DNA from: a virus
Strand: one strand, 5' to 3'
Length of the DNA stretch: 43,741 nucleotides
Virus record (IMG/VR): IMGVR_UViG_3300031512_000001
Coordinates: 1 to 43,741 of that record
The position numbers and the translations under genes were made by a program. Below, in pieces: positions 6,556 to 13,267 of the stretch. The notes beneath the pieces were generated by a model. That model had not been told where the DNA came from and made no database searches. It was given only the letters and a program-made list of their open reading frames with translations. Position 1 is the stretch's first letter, and each line of letters begins with the position of its first letter.

Positions 6556-7551
6556 ATGACGCCAGAAATGGAATTTGCAGAAGCGCTTAAAAATAAAAAT
6601 AAAGAAGTAGCAGATAGTTTAATTGAACAAAATTTAATAGGTAATCCAGATTTATTATTGAAGTATGCATTAATGTTTAATCAACGTCTTCCACAATCTG
6701 TTGAATTTATAGTATTAGTAAATCCTTATTATGCTTGGGAATATATTTCAAAAGCAGTAAAAGATAGAGTTCCTGAGGCTGAGGAAATTATAAAACAAGA
6801 TCCTTATATATATCAACTCTATATCAACTTTTTGAAAAAGATTGGTAAATATGATGAATTTATGGAAGATCAAGGGTCGGATCAAAAACAAGATCAAATT
6901 GAAGATGAAAGAAAGATTGAAATATCTGATCTTTTAAAGAACCCTGAAAAATTAAATGATTTTTTTAGTAAGGCAGTAGATAGAGGAAATAAAGAGTTAG
7001 CAGATTTACTTCTTCCCCATGTTCTACCTATTCTTTATTATGAGTATGTAGATAAGCTTGGAGAAAGAGTTCCAATTAAATTTGAATCTAAATTATTTGA
7101 TTCAACCTTTTCTGCACCTGAAAAGTATTTAGAATATGTTATAGAGAAAGGAAAATATAATTCTTTTCTTAAAGATTGGGGAGATACTTATATAAATGAA
7201 ATAGTTAAGGTAATAGCTAACTTTTTTAGTTATAATCCATTAATAGAACATTTAGTTAGAACTAATAAAGAATGGGTAGATCAAGTTATTTTACCTCTTT
7301 TTAATTATGATTTTGATAGAACAAGTAGGGAGTGGGGAGTATTATTGGTTGTTCTTTTATCCACATATGATTATAAATTACCTTCTAGAATATTATCTAA
7401 GTTGAGTAGAGAGGATTTAGAAGCGGTAAAAGAGTATTTAGATGATTATGAGCAAATATTAATTGATAGAGAAGGAGATAGTTATGTAGAAGATTCATAT
7501 AATGCTATTAATGAAGCTTATAAATATTTGAGAAAAAATTTAAGGAGGTAA
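6556..7551 (+). CDS. Array member 5, two-module helical protein
   Basis: This 331-residue protein looks like a fusion of two diverged units. Residues 1-110 carry repeat-like helices (YALMFNQRLPQSVEF, YISKAVKDRVPEAEE) and a cap (FLKKIGKYDEFME). A linker rich in Asp, Gln and Glu (about 106-120) leads to a second head (ISDLLKNPEKLND) and RGNKELADLLLPHV helices. The C-terminal 130 residues are helical but no longer match the repeat. The PEAEE variant resembles the widespread phage repeat with G-R-W-P-E-A-E. AAAAGGAG precedes the ATG. Function unknown; likely a binding scaffold. Confidence 0.72.
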   Translation: MTPEMEFAEALKNKNKEVADSLIEQNLIGNPDLLLKYALMFNQRLPQSVEFIVLVNPYYAWEYISKAVKDRVPEAEEIIKQDPYIYQLYINFLKKIGKYDEFMEDQGSDQKQDQIEDERKIEISDLLKNPEKLNDFFSKAVDRGNKELADLLLPHVLPILYYEYVDKLGERVPIKFESKLFDSTFSAPEKYLEYVIEKGKYNSFLKDWGDTYINEIVKVIANFFSYNPLIEHLVRTNKEWVDQVILPLFNYDFDRTSREWGVLLVVLLSTYDYKLPSRILSKLSREDLEAVKEYLDDYEQILIDREGDSYVEDSYNAINEAYKYLRKNLRR

Positions 7552-7555
7552 AATT

Positions 7556-8122
7556 ATGAATATAGGTGACATATTAAAAGATGTTAATAAAGTAAAAAGT
7601 TTTTTGGAAAAATTAATTGATGATAAAAAAAATAAAGATTTGGTAGAAATTTTAATTCCGATTGTTAAACATTCAGATTTAACTTATAATTATGCTAAAA
7701 AAATAGTTAAAGATAAAGTTAAAGACGAATGGGAAGATATAATAGTCCAAGACTCTCTCAGTTCTTATAATTATGCAATGACTGTTTTAAATGGACCTTT
7801 TCCAAAAGGAGAAGACGTAATTGCTACCAATCCATATACTGCTTATAATTATGCCAGAAATGTATTAAAAGGTAGATTTGAAAAAGGAGAAGATGCTATT
7901 GCTAAATCTGCAATTTTTTCTTATTATTATGCAAAAGATGTATTACATGATAGATTTCCAAAAGGCGAAAAAGCAATTATTAGTAGTAAGGTTAAGCCAT
8001 CAACTAGTGATCTTTTAGAAGATGATGAATTTGTTTTGGATGCGTATATTGAATTTTTAAAGTCAATAGGTAAGTTAAATGAATTCTTAAGGGCTCATCC
8101 TGAGGTAAAGGAATGGATATAG
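7556..8122 (+). CDS. Helical-repeat protein, array member 6
   Basis: This 188-residue protein has the head MNIGDILKDVNKVK, the KDKVKDEWEDIIVQD segment and three clear repeats (YAMTVLNGPFPKGED, YARNVLKGRFEKGED, YYAKDVLHDRFPKGEK), then an acidic insertion and the cap FLKSIGKLNEFLRAHPEVKEW. Its last repeat is identical in DNA to that of member 3. AAGGAGG precedes the ATG, four bases after the previous stop. It overlaps member 7 by 10 bases in the same ATGGATAT arrangement seen between earlier members. Confidence 0.77.
   Translation: MNIGDILKDVNKVKSFLEKLIDDKKNKDLVEILIPIVKHSDLTYNYAKKIVKDKVKDEWEDIIVQDSLSSYNYAMTVLNGPFPKGEDVIATNPYTAYNYARNVLKGRFEKGEDAIAKSAIFSYYYAKDVLHDRFPKGEKAIISSKVKPSTSDLLEDDEFVLDAYIEFLKSIGKLNEFLRAHPEVKEWI
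7883..7980. repeat. 98-base exact repeat, copy 2
   Basis: This copy is identical to 5769-5866. It encodes the C-terminal repeat of array member 6. A 62-base portion recurs at 8467-8528 in member 7. See copy 1 for interpretation. Confidence 0.85.
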
Positions 8123-8655
8123 GAAGTTTATTAAAGGGGGGAGGAGTAGATAGAGCTTTTAACAATGCATTAAGAGAAAAAAATAGAGAATTAGCTGATT
8201 TTTTAATTAAGTATATAAAAGATCCTTTTCTTCTTTTAGATTATGCTCTTGTTTTTAATGAAAAGTTAAAGCCAGAATTTGAAGATATTATTGCTAAAGA
8301 TAAAGATGCTTCTCTTGGATATGCTGTAGATGTTTTAGAAGGTCCTTTTCCTAAAGGTGAAGATGTAATGGCACAAGATTTGTATACTGCCTATCATTAT
8401 GCAGCTGATGCTTTAAAAGGTCCTTTTCCTAAAGGTGAACCTATAATTTCTCAATTCCCATATTCCTCTTATTATTATGCAAAAGATGTATTACATGATA
8501 GATTTCCAAAAGGCGAAAAAGCAATTATTGATAGTAAAGGTCGTGTATGGGAATATGAAACTGATGACTATTTGACTTTGTATGTGGAATTTTTGAAATC
8601 AATAAATAAATTAGACGAATTTTTAAAAGATCATCCTGAAGTTAAAATTAATTAA
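8113..8655 (+). CDS. Helical-repeat protein, array member 7
   Basis: The 180-residue protein has a modified head (MDIGSLLKGGG) and then follows the family plan: RELADFLIKYIKDP helices, repeats YAVDVLEGPFPKGED, YAADALKGPFPKGEP and YYYAKDVLHDRFPKGEK, and the cap LTLYVEFLKSINKLDEFLKD, which is nearly the same as that of member 3. A G-run (GGGGGGAGG) in codons 8-11 reflects the altered head. It is the last gene of the array; a 90-base gap separates it from the DnaB-like helicase. No catalytic motif is seen. Confidence 0.77.
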   Translation: MDIGSLLKGGGVDRAFNNALREKNRELADFLIKYIKDPFLLLDYALVFNEKLKPEFEDIIAKDKDASLGYAVDVLEGPFPKGEDVMAQDLYTAYHYAADALKGPFPKGEPIISQFPYSSYYYAKDVLHDRFPKGEKAIIDSKGRVWEYETDDYLTLYVEFLKSINKLDEFLKDHPEVKIN

Positions 8656-8745
8656 CTCTTCTTAAATTAATTTTCTTTTTTCTTAGTCGGGGTAAATTCT
8701 TTTTTATTTTTTTGTATAAATAGAAAAGATTTGAGGAGAAAAGAT

Positions 8746-10110
8746 ATGAATGTAGAAAAGAATTTTATAAAGAAATTACTTTCTAATTCTAATTTTTTAG
8801 ATAGAGCTTTATTTAGAGGAATTGATTCAAGTTTTTTCATAGAGCCTTCCTATTCATGGTTGGTTGAAGTTATTATTTGGTTTTACGCTAAGTATAAAAC
8901 CTTACCTACTAAAGAAGATCTTAAATCTATTGTGGAATCTTCTACAAAATTGGATGATTTTAGAAAGCAAGATATTTTGATTGTTTTAGAAGATTTATTT
9001 AATGGAGAAGAAGTTACTTCAGATTTTAATTTTTTATTAGATTTTTTAGTAAGTCATTATCAAGAAAATCAATTAAAAATGCTTTTGTTTTCTGCTTCAT
9101 CTAAGTTAAGAGATGGAAAAAGAGGAGTATTAGAGGAATTGAAAGAAAGATTGATCGAATTAGAAAATAAAGTTAATTTTAAGGGAGATGAGGTTGATTT
9201 AGGAAAAGATTCATTAAATAGAATAGTTAGATATCAAGAGGGAAAAGTTGACAATACTAGAGGAGTAGAAATTGGTTTTCCAACATTAGATTATTTAACT
9301 TGGGGTTTAAAAGAAGGATGGGTTGTAGTTGTTTTGGGAGCTAATAAATCAGGGAAGAGTGTATTTCTTTTAAATTCAGCCATAAACGCTTATTTAAAAG
9401 GAAAAAATGTATTATTTATTTCTTTAGAAATACCAAAAGACCAGGTTATCTATAGATATGATTCTTGTAGAAGTGGAATTGCTTATGATAAATTAGTAAG
9501 AGGATTATGTTCTCCAGATGAATTGGAAGTATTAAAAAGAATATTAGAAGAAGATTCAAAAAGAGATAATATTTTTTATGTTGTAGATATTGTTAATTTT
9601 TCTGCTCATACACTTTATAGTTTAGTTAAGAGATTATCATTTAAGCCTGATTTAGTTGTTATTGATTATATGGGATTAATGAAAACTAATTCAAAAAGTG
9701 AAAAAGCTTGGGAGGTTTATTCAAAAATTGGTTTGGAGTTAAGAGAGGTAGCTAGAAGTTTAAAGTTTCCAGTATTAACTGCCATGCAAGTGAATAGAGA
9801 AGCTTATAAGAATAATGAGAAAGATGTATATGGAGTTGAAGATATTGCATTATCTTTTTTGTTAACTTGTCATGTGGATTTAGTAATGTCTTTGAAAGTT
9901 TTAGATAGACAAGCTTTATATGAAAATAATAGTAATAATGGAGTTGAATTAGCCGCCACGATTGTTGCATCTAGAGTTAGTAGGGGAGGAAAGTTTTCAA
10001 TTTGGGCAGATTTTTCAAGAATGCATATGAAAGAATTTAGAATGGAAGTAAATAATGATAGTTCTAATGAAAATTCTTCAGTAAAAGCTTCAGAAACTAT
10101 AAAATGGTAA
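8746..10110 (+). CDS. dnaB: DnaB-like replicative DNA helicase
   Basis: This 454-residue protein unwinds DNA at the replication fork. It has an N-terminal helical domain, a linker, and a RecA-like motor starting with GVEIGFPTLDYLTWGLKEG, Walker A GANKSGKS (about 198-205) and Walker B LVVIDYMGLM (about 303-312), followed by the AMQVNR motif typical of DnaB/gp41 enzymes. Start chosen at ATG 8746 because GAGGAG lies at correct distance; a TTG at 8731 would include that site. Upstream is a 90-base AT-rich gap with TATAAATA at 8715. It begins the replication block and precedes queE. No helicase loader is recognised nearby. Confidence 0.92.
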   Translation: MNVEKNFIKKLLSNSNFLDRALFRGIDSSFFIEPSYSWLVEVIIWFYAKYKTLPTKEDLKSIVESSTKLDDFRKQDILIVLEDLFNGEEVTSDFNFLLDFLVSHYQENQLKMLLFSASSKLRDGKRGVLEELKERLIELENKVNFKGDEVDLGKDSLNRIVRYQEGKVDNTRGVEIGFPTLDYLTWGLKEGWVVVVLGANKSGKSVFLLNSAINAYLKGKNVLFISLEIPKDQVIYRYDSCRSGIAYDKLVRGLCSPDELEVLKRILEEDSKRDNIFYVVDIVNFSAHTLYSLVKRLSFKPDLVVIDYMGLMKTNSKSEKAWEVYSKIGLELREVARSLKFPVLTAMQVNREAYKNNEKDVYGVEDIALSFLLTCHVDLVMSLKVLDRQALYENNSNNGVELAATIVASRVSRGGKFSIWADFSRMHMKEFRMEVNNDSSNENSSVKASETIKW

Positions 10111-10121
10111 AAGGAGGTTGA

Positions 10122-10808
10122 ATGAATAAATATAATATTGTTGAAATATTTGGACCAACTATTCAAGGTGAGGGTTGTTTAGTTGGTAAAAAGGTAAGTT
10201 TTGTAAGATTTTGGGGATGTGATTATAGATGTTCTTTTTGTGATACTAAATATTCATATGATAATAAAAATTATAAAAAAATGAGTTCTTTAGATATAAT
10301 AAGAAAAATAAAAAAACATGGAACTTCTACTGTAGTTTTAACTGGAGGTAATCCGTGTATATATGATTTAAATGAATTAATAGGTGATTTAAAAAATAAT
10401 GGATTTTTTATATGTGTTGAAACTCAAGGCAGTATTTTCCCATCTTGGTTAGATGTAGTAGATTTAGTAGTTGTATCCCCAAAGCCACCTTCAGCTAAAA
10501 CAAAAAAGTTTGATGTAGAGAATTTTAAAGCAAAATCTAAATTTTTTGAAGCTTTTATAATTAAACCAGTGGTAGATATAAATAATAAAGAAGATATGAA
10601 ATGGTTAGTAAATTTATATAATGAATTAGGAAGATGTGTTCCTTTTTATATTCAATTATGTACATATGAAAATGATACTCAAGTTTCTTTATTACAAAGA
10701 TATAAAAAATTAGTTGAATGGGTAATGTCTAAAAAAGATTGGAAGGATGTATTTGTATTACCTCAATTACATGTATTAACCTGGGGAGTAAAAAGTAGAG
10801 GGGTTTGA
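10122..10808 (+). CDS. queE: 7-carboxy-7-deazaguanine synthase (radical SAM)
   Basis: QueE rearranges 6-carboxy-tetrahydropterin into 7-carboxy-7-deazaguanine using S-adenosylmethionine and a 4Fe-4S cluster. The cluster motif is CX3CX2C at Cys33, Cys37 and Cys40 within WGCDYRCSFCDT, which matches the QueE-type spacing. EIFGPTIQGEG at the N-terminus and LTGGNPC (family TGGEP) are further family marks. At 228 residues it is of normal length. AAAGGAGG precedes the ATG. It lies far from queD, folE2 and the DpdA-like gene (13-16 kb downstream) but completes the same pathway toward modified guanine in phage DNA. Confidence 0.93.
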   Translation: MNKYNIVEIFGPTIQGEGCLVGKKVSFVRFWGCDYRCSFCDTKYSYDNKNYKKMSSLDIIRKIKKHGTSTVVLTGGNPCIYDLNELIGDLKNNGFFICVETQGSIFPSWLDVVDLVVVSPKPPSAKTKKFDVENFKAKSKFFEAFIIKPVVDINNKEDMKWLVNLYNELGRCVPFYIQLCTYENDTQVSLLQRYKKLVEWVMSKKDWKDVFVLPQLHVLTWGVKSRGV

Positions 10809-10819
10809 GTATTAAAATT

Positions 10820-11302
10820 ATGAATGAGAAAAGTTTTAATATGTCTATATTAGATTTGTTGAGAAAATATAAAATAGATTATATGAAAGTTGGAGATTAT
10901 ATATATAGAGCTTTTTGTCCCTTTCATAATGATACCTCTAAACCAAATTTAACTATTTATGAAAAAACTAATTCCTTTTATTGTTTTGCTTGTCATGTAG
11001 GTGGAGGAATATTAGATTTTATATCTTTATATGAAGGTATTTCTAAAGAAGATGCATTACTGAAAGTTTTGAATTCAATTTCATATGAATATATAGAAGA
11101 AAATTTAAAAGAAAATAAAAAAGAATTAAAAAATTTTAATGAATCTTTGATTTATTTTTGTAGTAAAAAAGCTAGATTTAATTCAAAGTTGCAGAATTAT
11201 TTTTATGAAAATTATATAAAATGGGTTGCATCTTTCATTGACTATAAAGATATGAAATTAATAGTGGAGGAGATAAATAAATATGAAAATCAAAGTACTT
11301 AA
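10820..11302 (+). CDS. Primase zinc-finger (CHC2) protein, stand-alone half
   Basis: The 160-residue protein has the zinc-binding domain of DnaG-type primases: CPFH (Cys33, His36) and CFAC (Cys55, Cys58), with the typical following GGGILDFISLYEGIS. This domain reads the template for primer start. The protein ends without a TOPRIM catalytic domain; that half is encoded separately at 27314. The start is uncertain: TTG at 10805 overlaps the queE stop, ATG 10820 and ATG 10841 are alternatives, and none has a well-placed ribosome binding site, so coupling to queE is likely. Residues 95-160 are a helical tail of unknown role. Confidence 0.85.
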   Translation: MNEKSFNMSILDLLRKYKIDYMKVGDYIYRAFCPFHNDTSKPNLTIYEKTNSFYCFACHVGGGILDFISLYEGISKEDALLKVLNSISYEYIEENLKENKKELKNFNESLIYFCSKKARFNSKLQNYFYENYIKWVASFIDYKDMKLIVEEINKYENQST

Positions 11303-11516
11303 TATAAATAAATCTTATGGTAAAACTATAATGGTAGATAATTATAGTTTTAAGTTTTCTACTTCTATCACCTGGGAAGTAGAATTAGAAGATGATTCTC
11401 ACTTAGATGAGCTTAATAAAATGTTGCAAGAAAAAGTTGAAAATTTAGTAAATAATGATATATTAAGAAATCAAGATGTGATGAGTAAATTGACTGGAGG
11501 AAAGAATGTTAAGTAA
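11283..11516 (+). CDS. Hypothetical small protein
   Basis: This 77-residue protein starts within the end of the primase zinc-finger gene; AGTGGAGGAGAT precedes the ATG. Its first 40 residues look like beta strands (VDNYSFKFSTSITWEVELEDD), followed by a helix (LDELNKMLQEKVENLV). No family is recognised with certainty. Its position among replication genes suggests a DNA-related accessory role, which is inference. Confidence 0.6.
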   Translation: MKIKVLNINKSYGKTIMVDNYSFKFSTSITWEVELEDDSHLDELNKMLQEKVENLVNNDILRNQDVMSKLTGGKNVK

Positions 11517-12081
11517 AGAAGATTATAGTAAGTATATAAATGAATTAAATAGCATTGAAGTAAGAAATGATACTGATCCTTTTACTATTGGAGTAGAAGA
11601 ATTTGTGAAAGTATTGGATCATATAAAACAGGTTATGTTTAGAGTTCATCAAATAATGCTAATAGCTATTCAAAATAGAGCTGAGATAAAAAGTAGGTAT
11701 GAGTTAGAAAAAGCCTTGTTTGATCAAAAAGTTAATTCTGTTTTAGTTTTAGATGAATCGGTTAGAGCAGAAAAATCAGTAGAAAGTAGACGAGCTGCGG
11801 CTATGGTAAAATGTAATGAAGATTTAGTGAGATTAGTTACTTTAGAACAAGATTTATTCTTAGCTGAATCTTTTTTATCTTTAGTTAAAAGGGTTTATTC
11901 TCAATTAAGAATGAATCTTTATATAATGAGTGAAGAAAGAGCTATGTTTCAAGTAAGTTTAAGTTTAGAAGGGAAATATGTAAAACCAGAACCATCTTTG
12001 AAGAGGAAATTAAAAATAGATGATGAAGATTCTGATGAAAATATTTTAGAAGATAATTTGCCTAAGGAGAATATAGATTAA
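11506..12081 (+). CDS. Hypothetical helical protein with acidic tail
   Basis: The 191-residue protein is mostly helical, with long amphipathic stretches (residues about 20-150), and ends in an acidic tail (about 167-191, DDEDSDENILEDN). Acidic tails of this sort are common in proteins that contact DNA-binding partners. A GGAGGAAAG ribosome binding site is present and the gene overlaps the previous one by 11 bases. No catalytic motif or known domain is recognised. Confidence 0.62.
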   Translation: MLSKEDYSKYINELNSIEVRNDTDPFTIGVEEFVKVLDHIKQVMFRVHQIMLIAIQNRAEIKSRYELEKALFDQKVNSVLVLDESVRAEKSVESRRAAAMVKCNEDLVRLVTLEQDLFLAESFLSLVKRVYSQLRMNLYIMSEERAMFQVSLSLEGKYVKPEPSLKRKLKIDDEDSDENILEDNLPKENID

Positions 12082-12082
12082 T

Positions 12083-12439
12083 ATGAGAATGTGGATGGTT
12101 GATCCTAGAATAATGTGTAGAAAGCATCTTTTAGGAGAGCATTTAGAAACACATATGTTTTGTGGAACCATAAAGAAAAAATGTGTTTCTTCTTTAGAAG
12201 GGTATATTAAAAATAATTTGTTGGAAATAGAATCATTAAAAAAACGACATGATGAGTTAGTACAAGAAATGAAGTATAGAAATTATCAGCATAATACTCC
12301 TATGGAAGTTTTAGAAGAAAGTATGATAGAAAATATAAGACGAATAAAAATCGATAAAGAAGTTAGTTTGAAAGAATTATTAAAGAGATGTCCTGAATGT
12401 AATAAAAGATATATGGAGTTAATTCAAAAAGGGGGATAG
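12083..12439 (+). CDS. Pyrimidine dimer DNA glycosylase-like protein
   Basis: The N-terminus (MRMWMVDPRIMCRKHLLGEH) matches the conserved start of the pyrimidine-dimer glycosylase family (T4 endonuclease V, DenV). Glu22 falls where DenV has its catalytic Glu23, after the H-L-x-x-E motif. The threonine at position 2 that serves as nucleophile in T4 is not present, so activity is uncertain. The C-terminal half is helical and has a CPEC motif, perhaps a small metal site. At 118 residues it is close to DenV length (138). If active it would cut DNA at UV dimers. It is separated from the previous gene by one base. Confidence 0.7.
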   Translation: MRMWMVDPRIMCRKHLLGEHLETHMFCGTIKKKCVSSLEGYIKNNLLEIESLKKRHDELVQEMKYRNYQHNTPMEVLEESMIENIRRIKIDKEVSLKELLKRCPECNKRYMELIQKGG

Positions 12440-12441
12440 AT

Positions 12442-12783
12442 ATGGTAAGAAATATTAAAGGTGAACTTAACGAAGAATTAATTTCTAAATTAAAAAAACA
12501 TTTTAAATGGACTGCTTTTTGTGTAGGTGAGAATGTGGTAAGTGTTACTCCTAGTGGAGGAGTTCATTGGACGGGTAAAAGAAAATTATTTCCTGCAGTT
12601 ATGTTTGAAGTAACCAGAAAAAATACTTATTTTGTAGTTCATTTGAATCAATATCCTAATGGTATTATTTTTCATGTACATATTTTTTCCTCTCAAATAG
12701 ATAAATTAACTAAAGAACAGATAAATGAAGTAATTGATTCTTTGTACAAAGAAGTGAATGATTTGGTTTCTTCTAAGGGGTAA
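12442..12783 (+). CDS. Hypothetical protein
   Basis: This 113-residue protein has a central run of beta-type sequence (VVSVTPSGGVHWTGKRKLFPAV) with several His and Trp residues, then a C-terminal helix (KEQINEVIDSLYKEVNDLV). The fold looks like a small alpha/beta domain. AAAGGGGG precedes the ATG. No family is recognised; it lies between the dimer-glycosylase-like gene and the SSB-like gene, so a DNA-metabolism role is plausible but unproven. Confidence 0.6.
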   Translation: MVRNIKGELNEELISKLKKHFKWTAFCVGENVVSVTPSGGVHWTGKRKLFPAVMFEVTRKNTYFVVHLNQYPNGIIFHVHIFSSQIDKLTKEQINEVIDSLYKEVNDLVSSKG

Positions 12784-12830
12784 ATTTTTTAAATTAAAAT
12801 TAGTAATTTAATTAAATTAGGAGGTGAAAT

Positions 12831-13253
12831 ATGATAATAGAAAAAAGAGGTGGAACACCCCAGATTCCAGAAGGAGAATATGAAGCAGAGTTGGAATCTG
12901 TAGCTGAAGAAATAGCTACTTTTAGTGGAGGAGATACCTATCCATATGTGAGATTTAGGTTTTCTCTTTTGGATCAAAATTATTTTGGAGTTAAGGTTGA
13001 TGCATCTGTTCCAAATAATTTTTCTCCTGGAACCAAATTAGAGAGCTTATTAAAGGGGTTTGGAATTGATGTTAATAAAGTTTCTTCAATAGATACAGAT
13101 TCTTTAATTGGAATGAGAGTGAAAGTATTAGTAGAACATGTTGCAACTAAAAAAGGATTAAAATATGCTAACGTTACTAAAGTTTTACCTTTAAGGAAAA
13201 ATACTAATCCAAAGCCAACAATTAATGCAGATAGAGATAATATTCCTTTCTAA
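12831..13253 (+). CDS. SSB-like protein with DNIPF tail
   Basis: This 140-residue protein appears to be an OB-fold type single-strand DNA-binding protein. The N-terminal part (PEGEYEAELESV) with alternating strands resembles phage recombination/replication proteins of the DUF669 type. The end, DRDNIPF, closely resembles the conserved acidic DDDIPF tail with which bacterial SSB recruits partner proteins. Its position directly before recA supports a role in coating single strands for RecA or the replisome. AGGAGGTG is a strong ribosome binding site after a 47-base AT-rich gap. The assignment is by tail and context, not by an unmistakable domain. Confidence 0.65.
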   Translation: MIIEKRGGTPQIPEGEYEAELESVAEEIATFSGGDTYPYVRFRFSLLDQNYFGVKVDASVPNNFSPGTKLESLLKGFGIDVNKVSSIDTDSLIGMRVKVLVEHVATKKGLKYANVTKVLPLRKNTNPKPTINADRDNIPF

Positions 13254-13267
13254 AGAGAGGAACTAAA

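Noticed and set aside
8715-8722. TATAAATA, identical to the T4 late-promoter box
   Set aside because: In DNA this AT-rich the octamer is expected by chance, and it is not found consistently before the late genes. It may still be a -10 for dnaB, but that is not supported enough to list.
9752-10166. Two minus-strand open frames opposite the end of dnaB and start of queE
   Set aside because: They are antisense to well-supported genes, have no ribosome binding sites and encode low-complexity Tyr/His/Leu/Phe-rich peptides.
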